Positions 1-7,709 of a stretch of 64,000 nucleotides of DNA are shown here, piece after piece. The translations under genes were made by a program, and so were the position numbers. The notes below the pieces were generated by a model. It made no database searches and had not been told where the DNA came from. It worked only from the letters and a program-made list of their open reading frames with translations. Within the stretch, counting starts at the first letter, position 1. The number at the start of each line of letters is the position of its first letter. Source of the stretch: Roseburia sp. CAG:10041_57 (GTDB lineage: Bacteria; Bacillota; Clostridia; Lachnospirales; Lachnospiraceae); contig MNTL01000047.1 in NCBI GenBank assembly GCA_001916965.1, forward strand, positions 1 to 64,000, read 5' to 3'.

Positions 1-57
<57 letters not shown>

Positions 58-250
58 AAGTTGTTTGATTCTTGCACCAGTTAAACTGGCTTATCCGTCA
101 CAAATCTTCGATTTGTGTTTTTTACTTTTTAAAGGTTTTGTTCTCTGAACAATCCTATTGTTTCATTTCTGAAACTTTTCTTAATAGAATTTTCAGGGTT
201 GCATTACTGTTTATTTGTCAAGGTTCTGTATGCTTGTCTCATTTGCGACA
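58..250 (-). other. rRNA operon leader with three hairpins
   Basis: Transcribed leader between the rrn promoter and 16S. Visible perfect stem-loops are CACAAATC/GATTTGTG (99-117), TTGTTC/GAACAA (138-152), and CCAGTT/AACTGG just before 16S. A boxA-like CCTTTAAAAAG lies near 125-136. Such leaders normally carry antitermination and RNase III processing signals; that role here is inference. Confidence 0.55.
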
Positions 251-258
251 GCTTTAAT

Positions 259-287
259 AGGTTATCATGTCTGTCGTTTTTTGTCAA
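259..287 (-). promoter_or_regulatory. candidate rrn promoter, proximal
   Basis: On the minus strand a perfect -35 TTGACA (282-287) is followed after 17 bp by TAACCT (259-264). An alternative -10, GATAAC, has a 15-bp spacer. The -35 is consensus and the -10 is poor. The position about 200 bp upstream of 16S fits an rRNA promoter. Confidence 0.5.
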
Positions 288-296
288 GCACTTCTT

Positions 297-364
297 AACA
301 TAATTTTAAATTATTCTTAAAATCTGTTATAACATAATTTTAAATTATTCTTAAAATCTGTTAT
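297..364. repeat. perfect 34-bp tandem duplication upstream of rrn
   Basis: Positions 297-330 and 331-364 are identical 34-bp AT-rich units beginning AACATAATTTTAAATTATTC and ending ATCTGTTAT. They lie directly upstream of the proximal rrn -35 and could act as UP-element-like DNA or carry a promoter at their junction. Confidence 0.95.
326..354 (-). promoter_or_regulatory. candidate rrn promoter at a repeat junction
   Basis: On the minus strand TTAAGA (349-354), a 17-bp spacer and an extended -10 TGTTATAAC (hexamer 326-331) span the junction of two tandem 34-bp repeats. The second, downstream copy lacks the good -10 because the sequence after it differs. It could be a distal rrn promoter; no experiment supports it here. 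Confidence 0.4.
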
Positions 365-640
365 GTGTTTGCGCTGTGTTCACCAGCGACATTTGCTATA
401 ATAGCACTACCATCTTCATATGTCAACATTAAATTGTATCTTTTTTCATTTATTTCTAACTTTCCCCAAAAACAGCATAAATTCTATTGCATCGCATTAT
501 ACATTTTAGTCTTCATAAGTAAATTGTATCAATTGAACATCAATTTATGTAGTTTACATATCCATAGTTTATTATTATAAATTGCATTTTATGATTTATG
601 TGACAATTATAAAATATTCATATCCCTGATTATATTTTAT
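365..640. other. AT-rich intergenic stretch, nothing recognised
   Basis: About 275 bp between the rrn upstream repeats and the hairpin element next to the DUF368 gene. The only open frames are short, low in coding character and lack ribosome binding sites. I see no gene, terminator or known regulatory element here. Confidence 0.6.
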
Positions 641-714
641 GATGCCATGGGTTCAAGATCTAAAATCATATGAGCTTGCTCATAGGTGTTTAAAAGACCT
701 TGAACCCAACATCA
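639..714. repeat. long imperfect palindrome downstream of the DUF368 gene
   Basis: A 10-bp perfect inverted repeat, TGGGTTCAAG (648-657) and CTTGAACCCA (699-708), is flanked by a second arm pair ATGATG/CATCAT. It encloses a third perfect hairpin ATGAGC-TT-GCTCAT (670-683). No long T tract follows the structure on either strand, so it is not a textbook terminator. It could be a 3'-end structure of the leftward transcript or a small palindromic intergenic element. Confidence 0.7.
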
Positions 715-731
715 TTTTATGAGGAAGTCTC

Positions 732-1586
732 TTACTTATCACCAATTTTTATTGCAATTCCAAATCCTGCTGCAAACGTGACAATACTTATCAAAAGTAC
801 GCTGACACTGAATCCCGCAAAATTACTGCATACAAGTATGGCAATCGGAGAAGCCGCAATCAATCCGATAATTGCACAATATGCATAGACCGGATATTTT
901 TCAAAAATTATCTCTATGATTTTGGCAATTCCCAATATTCCAATCAGAACACCAATCCCAAAAGGAAGTAAAATAGCAATTCCATGAAGTATCCCTGCCA
1001 TATCCAACGTAATTACTGCTGTACAAAAAGCTGTGATCTGTTGAATAATCGGTTGATAATAGCCCAATATTAATAAAACCATTGAACCGCTGACCCCAGG
1101 AATGATCATTGTCGTTGCTGCAATAATTCCTACCAGAACCAGCTTGATCATTGGCACGATTCCAAGATTCAATGTCACCTGTCTGTTTCCATTGTCTCCC
1201 ATCATAGCCATTCCTACTACCAGTGCAAAAAGCAGTAATCCTGCAAGTATATGTCCAAAAGATAATTTATGTGATTTTACTTTTGTAACAACAGGTGGTA
1301 ATCCTCCTACAATTAATCCAATAAACAATAAATTCGTAGGTATCGGATAATATTGAAATAATGCCTCTATCACGAAAGTAAGTGCCACCAGTGCAATCCC
1401 TGCTCCTGCAAATATCGGCAAAAGAAATTTCATGCTTTCTTTGAATTCTGACAAAATATGTGTAATACAATGTATAAGCTTGTCATAAATCCCCATTGAA
1501 ACCGCTAATGTGCCGCCACTGACTCCGGGCATAATATTAGCAATCCCGATCATCATACCTTTTATTATATTTTTAAACATATTCAT
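732..1586 (-). CDS. DUF368 family membrane protein, probable undecaprenyl-phosphate translocase
   Basis: 284 aa, full length for the DUF368 family. The N-terminus carries the family signature NIMPGVSGGTLAVSMGIYD, and a related MIIPGVSGSMVLLILG repeats in the second half, consistent with an inverted-repeat transporter fold. About eight to nine hydrophobic segments cover most of the protein. DUF368 proteins (PopT) have been identified as transporters that return undecaprenyl phosphate to the cytoplasmic face for envelope polymer synthesis; substrate and role here are by family. No clear ribosome binding site sits before ATG 1586 or the in-frame ATG two codons later. A 151-aa membrane protein lies 37 nt upstream and may be co-transcribed. 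Confidence 0.85.
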   Translation of the reverse strand: MNMFKNIIKGMMIGIANIMPGVSGGTLAVSMGIYDKLIHCITHILSEFKESMKFLLPIFAGAGIALVALTFVIEALFQYYPIPTNLLFIGLIVGGLPPVVTKVKSHKLSFGHILAGLLLFALVVGMAMMGDNGNRQVTLNLGIVPMIKLVLVGIIAATTMIIPGVSGSMVLLILGYYQPIIQQITAFCTAVITLDMAGILHGIAILLPFGIGVLIGILGIAKIIEIIFEKYPVYAYCAIIGLIAASPIAILVCSNFAGFSVSVLLISIVTFAAGFGIAIKIGDK

Positions 1587-1623
1587 TTATATATAGCCAT
1601 GCCTTTCTTCATAGATTATATGA

Positions 1624-2067
1624 TTAATTCTGCATGGCTATTCCTTTGGGTCCATCCGTATCCTGAATATAAATGATATGATCATACCTGTGCCTGATAT
1701 ACCATATATCATGTATATGTATTTGCCTGCATTTTTGCTGTGATATTGCTGCTAACAAAGCAATAATATATATGCCAAAGCAAAGACTGCTTTTACCTGA
1801 CACCACACTTCTATAACTGTTTCTGATCAGCCTGAAAAAATGTTCCTGCTGTATCAATTGTTCTGTCACCAAAAAAGCATTGTCATGTTCAATTTTTGAA
1901 AGCTGATTAACGCAGTCATCATTTATCATTCTGACATTCTCTGCTTTGCGAAAACAAAACAAGACCTGAGTGTTCTGCTCAAGTCTTGTTCTGCAATCTA
2001 TACTTATCAAAACTATAATCAATGAAAATATCAGAAGATACTTCTTCCAGTGTCTGCCTATATACAT
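1624..2067 (-). CDS. small membrane protein of unknown function
   Basis: 147 aa from the chosen ATG at 2067. The frame opens at 2079, but GGGAG sits 5 nt before the inner ATG, so MYIGRHWKKYLL is the likely N-terminus. There are two hydrophobic segments: KYLLIFSLIIVLISI near the start and SLCFGIYIIALLAAIS near residue 95. Between them is a charged region, and the tail is rich in His and Ile. I recognise no family. It lies between a chemoreceptor gene and the DUF368 gene on the same strand. A 10-bp inverted repeat (1593-1602 and 1632-1641) overlaps its stop codon. It could be an unannotated lineage-specific protein or a decaying gene; coding status is moderately supported. Confidence 0.5.
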   Translation of the reverse strand: MYIGRHWKKYLLIFSLIIVLISIDCRTRLEQNTQVLFCFRKAENVRMINDDCVNQLSKIEHDNAFLVTEQLIQQEHFFRLIRNSYRSVVSGKSSLCFGIYIIALLAAISQQKCRQIHIHDIWYIRHRYDHIIYIQDTDGPKGIAMQN

Positions 2068-2131
2068 ATTTACTCCCATGCTGTCATTCTTCTATTCAGA
2101 ATAACAGACACTCTGTAAAAATGCAAGCAAA

Positions 2132-3826
2132 CTAGATTTTGAATCTTCCAATCAGTTCTACCATGGCTTCAGCCTGGCTCTTCTGTTCCTCACTGATTGC
2201 TGCTGTTTCTTCTGATGTTGCCGAGTTATTATCAACAATTCCAGCAATCTCTGCTATATTATCATTAATGTGTCCTATACTATTCTCCTCACCTGCGAAC
2301 TGTTCCACAATTCTCCGGATTCTTTCTCCTACTTCTGTAGAACTCATCACAACATCTTCCATGTTAGCTGCTGCTTCATCTGCTATTGTTGTACCATTCT
2401 GTACAGCTGCTATCGTTGTTTCAATTAACTGTGTTGTTTTTCCAACAGCCTGTGAAGACTCTTCTGCCAGCTTCTTAACCTGTTCAGCAACGACAGCAAA
2501 TCCTTTTCCTGCCTCTCCAGCTCTTGCTGCTTCTATTGCTGCATTTAAAGCTAATAAATTCGTTTCTGTTGCAATATCCTCTATTGCTCCTATGATAGAA
2601 CTTATTTTTTCTGAGCAACTGCTGATTTCCTGTATTGCATCCTTCAATTCTTCCATTTTAGCATTTCCTGCGGTTAGGGTAGAAGCTGAGAGATTTGAAA
2701 TTTTAACCGCTTCTTCGGCATCCTTCTTATTGGAAGCAATAATTGTATTTAATTCATTTATATGCTCTGCTACAACCGATACCTGTCCAGCCTGGCTCGT
2801 ACATGCTGTTGCCAGGTTATCCGCCGCATCTGCCAGCTGTCCCGCGCCACAGTTAATCTCTCCTGAAGCTTCCTGGATAGTAGTAACTGTCTGTTTCATT
2901 TCATCTGCAATCCTGTTGAAAGCATCCCGAATCAACTGATAATCACCTACATACTCCTGTCTTATAGTAACCTGGTAATTACCCTGTCCCATCTGGTCTA
3001 AAATCGATGTGATTTCACCTATTATATTAGTCAGGCTGGACTTCATGTAGCAAATTGCTTCTACCATTCTTCCAACCTCACTATCATCTTTCTGCATATG
3101 AAACTCACTATGAAGATCTCCAGCTGCCAACTGTGTCATTTGGTCGGACACATTTATAATTGGCTGTAAAAGCTCTTTGGATGCAAACTTGATTGTATAT
3201 AATATCTGATTTACAAGCACCAGAAAAGAAACAAAGAAACACAAAGCTGCTACTATTTCTATGAATGCTAATATATTCTTTCTGCGCTCCATTCTTGTCT
3301 GAATTGTTGTTATAGCATCATCTGTTATTGCATTAATCTGCTGTATTGTTTCTCCATACTGGTCGCCAAACACATAATCAATAGCACTTTGCATATCACC
3401 ATCAGCAACAGAACTCATCGCAGCTTCTTCCAGTGGAACCAGACCATTGGATAATCCTGCAATTTGGTTTAACTTATCCCATTCCTCTGCTTTAATATCA
3501 TTCTCTTCCAGTCCAGCCCATGCTATATCTCGATTTTTATCTTCATTCAATTCTTTCATGTACGCATCATAGTACTGCTGATCTCCGGTTACTGAATATG
3601 CCTGCACAGCAGCCGTTAATGCTTTTGAACCGAGTCTATACTGATTCAAATACATGGTATCCTCTAATTGTTCTGATGATATTCTGTTTGTAATAATCAT
3701 AATCGAAAAAAGAAGAAGCAGAAATATTCCTCCAACAATCACCATACCTTTTGATTTCACCACAATGTTTTTCAATCTGTATGCCTGACTATTCTTATTT
3801 TCTCTGTTTTCTGCCGATTTTTGCAT
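2132..3826 (-). CDS. methyl-accepting chemotaxis protein
   Basis: 564 aa transmembrane chemoreceptor. TM1 is at about residues 28-46, an extracytoplasmic four-helix-type domain at 47-183 and TM2 at 184-209. HAMP and a second HAMP-like helix pair follow (GQGNYQVTIRQEYVGDYQ). The signalling domain has the conserved hairpin tip IATETNLLALNAAIEAARAG followed by GKGFAVVAEQVKKLAEES. No C-terminal pentapeptide tether is seen. The ectodomain contains VTGDQQYYDAY, which also appears in the hybrid kinase at 57021-60239, so both may sense similar ligands. AAGGAG lies 7 nt before the ATG. It should report to the CheA/CheW system encoded downstream. It is monocistronic, with its own sigma-A promoter. Confidence 0.95.
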   Translation of the reverse strand: MQKSAENRENKNSQAYRLKNIVVKSKGMVIVGGIFLLLLFSIMIITNRISSEQLEDTMYLNQYRLGSKALTAAVQAYSVTGDQQYYDAYMKELNEDKNRDIAWAGLEENDIKAEEWDKLNQIAGLSNGLVPLEEAAMSSVADGDMQSAIDYVFGDQYGETIQQINAITDDAITTIQTRMERRKNILAFIEIVAALCFFVSFLVLVNQILYTIKFASKELLQPIINVSDQMTQLAAGDLHSEFHMQKDDSEVGRMVEAICYMKSSLTNIIGEITSILDQMGQGNYQVTIRQEYVGDYQLIRDAFNRIADEMKQTVTTIQEASGEINCGAGQLADAADNLATACTSQAGQVSVVAEHINELNTIIASNKKDAEEAVKISNLSASTLTAGNAKMEELKDAIQEISSCSEKISSIIGAIEDIATETNLLALNAAIEAARAGEAGKGFAVVAEQVKKLAEESSQAVGKTTQLIETTIAAVQNGTTIADEAAANMEDVVMSSTEVGERIRRIVEQFAGEENSIGHINDNIAEIAGIVDNNSATSEETAAISEEQKSQAEAMVELIGRFKI

Positions 3827-3917
3827 AAGTTACTCCTTATCCTTTCTTTTGCGTTTTGTATATGTTTTATATATTTTATGTAATCTTTGTTTATTTTTTT
3901 GAATATTAGTCACAACT

Positions 3918-3946
3918 ATTATACGCTACCATGTATTATCAGTCAA
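3918..3946 (-). promoter_or_regulatory. sigma-A promoter of the chemoreceptor gene
   Basis: Minus-strand -35 TTGACT (3941-3946), 17-bp spacer, perfect -10 TATAAT (3918-3923), about 85 bp upstream of the start codon. No sigma-28 type sequence was seen, suggesting that this receptor is under housekeeping control. Confidence 0.75.
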
Positions 3947-4008
3947 TAAGTATTCCATTTTTTATCCAATTTATCTGTTTTTACGCATAGAAAAGATGCT
4001 ATAACGCA

Positions 4009-4048
4009 AAAAATCCTATGCACAAGGATAAAACCTGTACATAGGATT
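4009..4048 (-). terminator. rho-independent terminator of rpsB-tsf
   Basis: Inverted repeat AATCCTATG (4012-4020) and CATAGGATT (4040-4048). Read on the minus strand it is followed by a run of T. It lies 40 nt past the tsf stop. A 15-16 bp direct repeat containing TTCTTTATGTTTCA follows at 4045-4075. Confidence 0.8.
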
Positions 4049-4090
4049 CTTTATGTTTCAATTCTTTATGTTTCAAATCATTGCAGATAT

Positions 4091-5026
4091 TTATTTATTC
4101 ATCTGAGCTGCAACTTCAGCTGCGAAATCTTCATGCTTCTTCTCAAGACCTTCACCTGTTTCAAAACGAACAAAGTTCTTAATCTTGATATCTGTTCCAT
4201 TAGCCTTAGCTACAGTGTCAATATACTGCTTAACGGACTGCTTGCCATCTTCGGCCTTAACATATACCTGCTCAAGTAAGCAAACTTCCTTTAATTCCTT
4301 ATTTAAACGACCACTAACTGCACCTTCGATAACCTTCTCAGGCTTACCAGCCATCTTAGGATCGTTCTTGATCTGCTCGGAAAGGATTTCCTTCTCATGA
4401 GCCTTATACTCTTCAGATACATCCTCTGTAGAAATGTACTTAGGAGATAATGCAGCAATCTGCATTGCAACATTAGTAAGAGCTTCCTTAACTGCATCGT
4501 TAACAACTGCTGTTTCTGCATCAACGATAACGCCGATTCTTCCACCGCCATGTGTATATGTTACAACACAACCATTCTCTTCAACAACCTTCTCAAATCT
4601 TCTGATTGATAAGTTCTCGCCAATTACTGCAATCTTCTCAACTAAAGCATCCTTAACAGTCTTAGATGCATCTGCTTTCCATGCTTCTGCAAGGAATGCA
4701 TCAATATCAGTTGCTGTAGTGGCAAGAGCCTGTTCAGCTACTGCTGTAACATAGTTCTGGAATTCTGCGTTCTTAGCTACGAAGTCTGTCTCAGAGTTAA
4801 CTTCAACAACTGCTGCTGTCTTATCGCCATCTGTAACAACCTTGCAAAGACCTTCTGCTGCAATTCTTCCAGCCTTCTTCTCTGCCTTAGCCTGTCCATT
4901 TTTTCTTAAATATTCTACTGCTTCGTCCATATTACCGTTAGTCTCGTTCAGAGCCTTCTTGCAGTCCATCATACCTGCACCGGTCATTTCTCTTAACTCT
5001 TTTACCATTGCTGCTGTGATAGCCAT
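4091..5026 (-). CDS. tsf: translation elongation factor Ts
   Basis: 311 aa, somewhat longer than the roughly 290 aa usual in Firmicutes. It is the guanine nucleotide exchange factor for EF-Tu, acting in the cytoplasm. The N-terminal UBA-like domain (VKELREMTGAGMMDCKKAL) is followed by two core repeats, with the EF-Tu contact motif TDFVAKN near residue 81. The start has a strong AGGAGG. The gene is paired with rpsB upstream, the classic arrangement; an 11-bp hairpin without a T tract separates them. A terminator follows it. Confidence 0.98.
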   Translation of the reverse strand: MAITAAMVKELREMTGAGMMDCKKALNETNGNMDEAVEYLRKNGQAKAEKKAGRIAAEGLCKVVTDGDKTAAVVEVNSETDFVAKNAEFQNYVTAVAEQALATTATDIDAFLAEAWKADASKTVKDALVEKIAVIGENLSIRRFEKVVEENGCVVTYTHGGGRIGVIVDAETAVVNDAVKEALTNVAMQIAALSPKYISTEDVSEEYKAHEKEILSEQIKNDPKMAGKPEKVIEGAVSGRLNKELKEVCLLEQVYVKAEDGKQSVKQYIDTVAKANGTDIKIKNFVRFETGEGLEKKHEDFAAEVAAQMNK

Positions 5027-5050
5027 TCTTGTTTCCTCCTAAACTCCAAT

Positions 5051-5082
5051 ATACAGGAGAAAGACTGATGCTTCTCCTGTAT
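5051..5082 (-). other. rpsB-tsf intercistronic hairpin
   Basis: Perfect 11-bp inverted repeat ATACAGGAGAA (5051-5061) and TTCTCCTGTAT (5072-5082) between rpsB and tsf. There is no T tract on the minus strand, so it looks like a stability or processing stem, possibly a weak attenuator that sets the S2 to EF-Ts ratio. Confidence 0.6.
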
Positions 5083-5108
5083 AATATAAGATTGTTGCCT
5101 GTTATCTA

Positions 5109-5849
5109 TTACTCAGCATCTGCTGCTGTTTCTTCTGTTTCGCCTTCTGCTACGTCAGCCATAACTTCGCCCTGCTTAGCTTCGATTACTGCATCAGCCA
5201 TAGCTGCAACGATTAACTTAACAGCTCTGATTGCATCATCGTTACCAGGAATAACGTAATCTAATTCTTCAGGATCACAGTTAGTATCTGCAATACCGAT
5301 AAGAGGAATACCAAGTGCATGTGCTTCCTGTACACAGATTCTTTCCTTCTTAGGATCTACAACAAAGATAGCATCAGGAATCTTAGTCATGTTCTTGATA
5401 CCGCCAAGGTTCTTCTCAAGCTTCTCCCATTCCTTCTTGATCTGGATAACTTCCTTCTTAGGAAGAACATCAAATGTACCATCTTCTGCCATTGTCTCGA
5501 TAGCCTTTAATCTTGCGATTCTGCTTCTGATTGTCTTGAAGTTAGTAAGCATACCGCCAAGCCATCTCTCATTAACATAGAACATACCGCAACGCTCTGC
5601 TTCTGTCTGAACTGCATCCTGAGCCTGCTTCTTAGTACCTACAAAAAGGATTGTGCCACCCTGTGCAGCGATATCAGCTACTGCCTTGTAAGCTTCATCA
5701 ACCTTAACTACAGACTTCTGTAAGTCGATGATATAGATACCATTTCTCTCTGTGAAGATGTAAGGAGCCATCTTAGGGTTCCATCTTCTTGTCTGATGTC
5801 CAAAATGAACACCTGCCTCTAATAACTGTTTCATTGAAATAACGCTCAT
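5109..5849 (-). CDS. rpsB: 30S ribosomal protein S2
   Basis: 246 aa. The open frame extends eleven codons further upstream, but MSVISMKQLLEAGVHFGHQ is the family N-terminus and GGAGG lies 7 nt before this ATG (5849). S2 joins the small subunit late, at the head-body interface. Family motifs GHQTRRWNPKM and FVGTKKQAQ are present. The C-terminus carries an acidic Glu/Ala-rich extension. It leads the rpsB-tsf operon directly after the flagellar operon, as in Bacillus. A structured leader of about 140 nt precedes it and may allow autogenous control. Confidence 0.98.
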   Translation of the reverse strand: MSVISMKQLLEAGVHFGHQTRRWNPKMAPYIFTERNGIYIIDLQKSVVKVDEAYKAVADIAAQGGTILFVGTKKQAQDAVQTEAERCGMFYVNERWLGGMLTNFKTIRSRIARLKAIETMAEDGTFDVLPKKEVIQIKKEWEKLEKNLGGIKNMTKIPDAIFVVDPKKERICVQEAHALGIPLIGIADTNCDPEELDYVIPGNDDAIRAVKLIVAAMADAVIEAKQGEVMADVAEGETEETAADAE

Positions 5850-5992
5850 GTCTTTACCTCCATTTTCTGCGGTATACCGCACCTTCCGTCTGCCTCACCT
5901 TCATGTGCCACCCTGAGCGGGGCAATGGGCCATGAATCAGCACACGTGAATAGTTTATTTTCTTATGTGCTATGTCTTTACACAGTCACAAC
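5850..5992 (-). promoter_or_regulatory. structured rpsB leader, candidate S2 autoregulatory RNA
   Basis: The untranslated region contains nested complementary segments: TTCATG/CATGAA enclosing TGCCCC/GGGTGGCA, an AGCACA/TGTGCT pair upstream, and a perfect GCGGTATACCGC palindrome just before the SD. Ribosomal protein operons often use such leaders for feedback by the product. That S2 binds here is inference from position and structure. Confidence 0.45.
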
Positions 5993-5998
5993 ATTTGC

Positions 5999-6027
5999 AT
6001 TCTAGCATACAAAAACCTCTTTTGCAA
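5999..6027 (-). promoter_or_regulatory. rpsB promoter, extended -10
   Basis: Minus-strand -35 TTGCAA (6022-6027), 17-bp spacer, -10 TAGAAT (5999-6004) with an extended TGC immediately before it. The -35 lies over the loop and inner stem of the preceding operon's terminator hairpin, so the two signals physically overlap. Confidence 0.7.
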
Positions 6028-6035
6028 GAGGTTTT
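6011..6035 (-). terminator. terminator of the flagellar/chemotaxis operon
   Basis: Perfect 10-bp stem AAAACCTCTT (6012-6021) and AAGAGGTTTT (6026-6035), loop TTGC, followed by a T-rich stretch on the minus strand. It lies 18 nt after the last gene of the long operon. The symmetrical stem could also stop transcription from the other side. Confidence 0.85.
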
Positions 6036-6052
6036 GTAAATTCTTATTCTTT

Positions 6053-6718
6053 TTATCGTCTGCCGGATATGTACTCTGCGATTTCCTGCCAGGTGGCATC
6101 TACAGGTATCTCTACTTTACCTACACGGATTTTCTTGTCATATCCATGCTGCATAAGATATGCATCATATTCTGTTGCGCTTTCGACCATTCCTGCATTC
6201 TGCAATTTACGGGCTACTGTACCGGAGTCGTCTCCTCTTACGATATTAATCTCTATCGTAGTCTGTGGCAGAGCATTCCCTGCGTCAGCTTCCGTACTGC
6301 TCTGCGTCTGCTCTTTCTTATCTGTTGTTTCTTCTGCCTGAACGGATTCTGTCTCAGTCTCTGTAACGCTTTCTGTTTCCGTTATTGTTTCTGCTTCCTG
6401 TGTTGAACTTTCCAATTCAGATGCGGTCTCCTCCTGTGAGGTTTCTTCTTCTGAAGTTTCTGCTGAATCAGTCTCTGTCTCCTCTGTTGAGGAAACAGTT
6501 TCTGCAGCCTCTACTGTTACGTTCTCTACAGTGCTCTGTTCAATAACCTCTTCTGTTGTTGCCTCTCCGTTTCGATCCACCAGCAGATCTCCTGCTGTTT
6601 CTTCTGTTGCGACCTCCGCTTTCGGTTCTGCTGCACGATTCTTATTACTGTATCCCATTAACAAAGCTGTTACAACAATACCTATGCCCAGCCCTCTTAA
6701 ATAATATTTTAATTTCAT
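6053..6718 (-). CDS. membrane-anchored protein with MltG/YceG LysM-like domain
   Basis: 221 aa from ATG 6718, chosen over the upstream start because GGGGA lies 8 nt before it. A short N-terminal membrane anchor (GLGIGIVVTALLMGY) is followed by a low-complexity Glu/Thr/Ser-rich stretch of about 110 residues. The C-terminal domain (TIEINIVRGDDSGTVARKL to EIAEYISGRR) resembles the LysM-like part of the endolytic transglycosylase MltG/YceG. The MltG catalytic domain is absent, so no lytic activity is predicted; binding peptidoglycan is more plausible. It is the last gene of the flagellar operon, 23 nt after the DUF6115 gene. Its place in the operon suggests a part in flagellar assembly through the wall, but this is inference. 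Confidence 0.65.
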   Translation of the reverse strand: MKLKYYLRGLGIGIVVTALLMGYSNKNRAAEPKAEVATEETAGDLLVDRNGEATTEEVIEQSTVENVTVEAAETVSSTEETETDSAETSEEETSQEETASELESSTQEAETITETESVTETETESVQAEETTDKKEQTQSSTEADAGNALPQTTIEINIVRGDDSGTVARKLQNAGMVESATEYDAYLMQHGYDKKIRVGKVEIPVDATWQEIAEYISGRR

Positions 6719-6741
6719 CTTATATATCCCCGTTTCCCTGA

Positions 6742-7683
6742 TCAAGCGCCTTTGAACAGATTAATTACCAGTTTTACTTCACCTACACCAAGTCCCAATT
6801 CCTTTGCAATATCCACACTGGACATTCCCTGCTTATGTAATCGAAGTATTTTGTCATTATTATTCTCCGGTAGGGATTCTTCTTTTTCCTCAACGGGGGT
6901 ATCTTTTTTTGCAGATACCGTATTTTCCAGATTAGCAGCCTGACTTTCCTGATTCTGTGGTCTTTCTATATGAGGTGCCTGCTCTGCAAAAGAAAATTCT
7001 TTTATTTCTGGAAGTTTATCCGGCTGTAATGCCTGGAACTGCTCCGGTTCATTTTTCTTTTTATCTTCTTTTATTTCAAGCTGAGCCAGCTGTTCCTTAG
7101 GCAATACAGACTCCAGCATATCCAGGGTGATATGCTGATCTTTATCTTTACGCTTCTCCTGAGCCAGTTTACTGGTCTTACTTTTCTTAGCCGGTGTTTT
7201 GACCGGTTCCTGTGTCTTCTTCTCAGCTTTTGGTTCTTCCGCAGATGTAGCTGCCAGTGCTGTAGCTGCAGCATTCGCCTTTTCCTCTGCTTCTTTTGCC
7301 GTCTTATCGACCTGTTGCACTGTTTCCTTCAGATTCTTATGCTTGTCATTGAGCATATCATAAAGGAACATGATCTCCTGATGTGTTTTATTCATATCTG
7401 CAAGAACAGTCTCTGAGTATTCATTGATTGCCATAATCTTCTCATTAGAAATTCTCTCTGATGCACGTTCTGTCTTCTCTACGGCATACTCAAGTGTCTC
7501 ATCCACAACCTCAGTTACTTTTGTTTTTGCATCCTCCATCTCTTTGTTAATAAGATTTCGGATCACTTCAGGATCAATACTGCCGGCAGAATTCTCTTCC
7601 TTTTTATTCTTCTCCGGCAGGCAGAAGCTTGCCACGAATGCCCCAATTCCTAATACAAGTAATGCTGCTTCCATCCAATTCAT
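6742..7683 (-). CDS. DUF6115 family membrane-anchored coiled-coil protein
   Basis: 313 aa. An N-terminal transmembrane segment (AALLVLGIGAFVASFCL) is followed by a long cytoplasmic coiled coil (about residues 38-140), a Lys/Pro/Glu-rich disordered linker and a small C-terminal helix-turn-helix-like module (ILRLHKQGMSSVDIAKELGL, GVGEVKLVINLF), which I match to DUF6115. The membrane anchor, cytoplasmic coiled coil and place between fliA and rpsB recall Bacillus subtilis SwrB, which activates the flagellar export apparatus. Homology to SwrB is not shown here. It lies between the 103-aa gene and the MltG-LysM-like gene in the same operon. Confidence 0.7.
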   Translation of the reverse strand: MNWMEAALLVLGIGAFVASFCLPEKNKKEENSAGSIDPEVIRNLINKEMEDAKTKVTEVVDETLEYAVEKTERASERISNEKIMAINEYSETVLADMNKTHQEIMFLYDMLNDKHKNLKETVQQVDKTAKEAEEKANAAATALAATSAEEPKAEKKTQEPVKTPAKKSKTSKLAQEKRKDKDQHITLDMLESVLPKEQLAQLEIKEDKKKNEPEQFQALQPDKLPEIKEFSFAEQAPHIERPQNQESQAANLENTVSAKKDTPVEEKEESLPENNNDKILRLHKQGMSSVDIAKELGLGVGEVKLVINLFKGA

Positions 7684-7709
7684 TTCACTTAACTCCCATT
7701 TGTAAATAA

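Noticed and set aside
193..221. Second TTGACA in the rrn leader as a P2 promoter
   Set aside because: The -35 at 216-221 is perfect, but no acceptable -10 exists at 16-18 bp.
297..364. CRISPR or attachment site reading of the 34-bp repeats
   Set aside because: Only two units, no spacer between them, no cas genes or integrase near.
365..580. Plus-strand 71-codon open frame upstream of rrn
   Set aside because: No SD, AT-rich, composition not protein-like, no family.
1584..1606. Five-codon upstream frame MAIYK overlapping the DUF368 ATG
   Set aside because: The only SD-like AAAGG is 1 nt from its ATG, too close for a convincing leader peptide.
6053..6718. Calling the last operon gene an active MltG transglycosylase
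   Set aside because: Only the LysM-like part is present; the catalytic YceG domain is missing.
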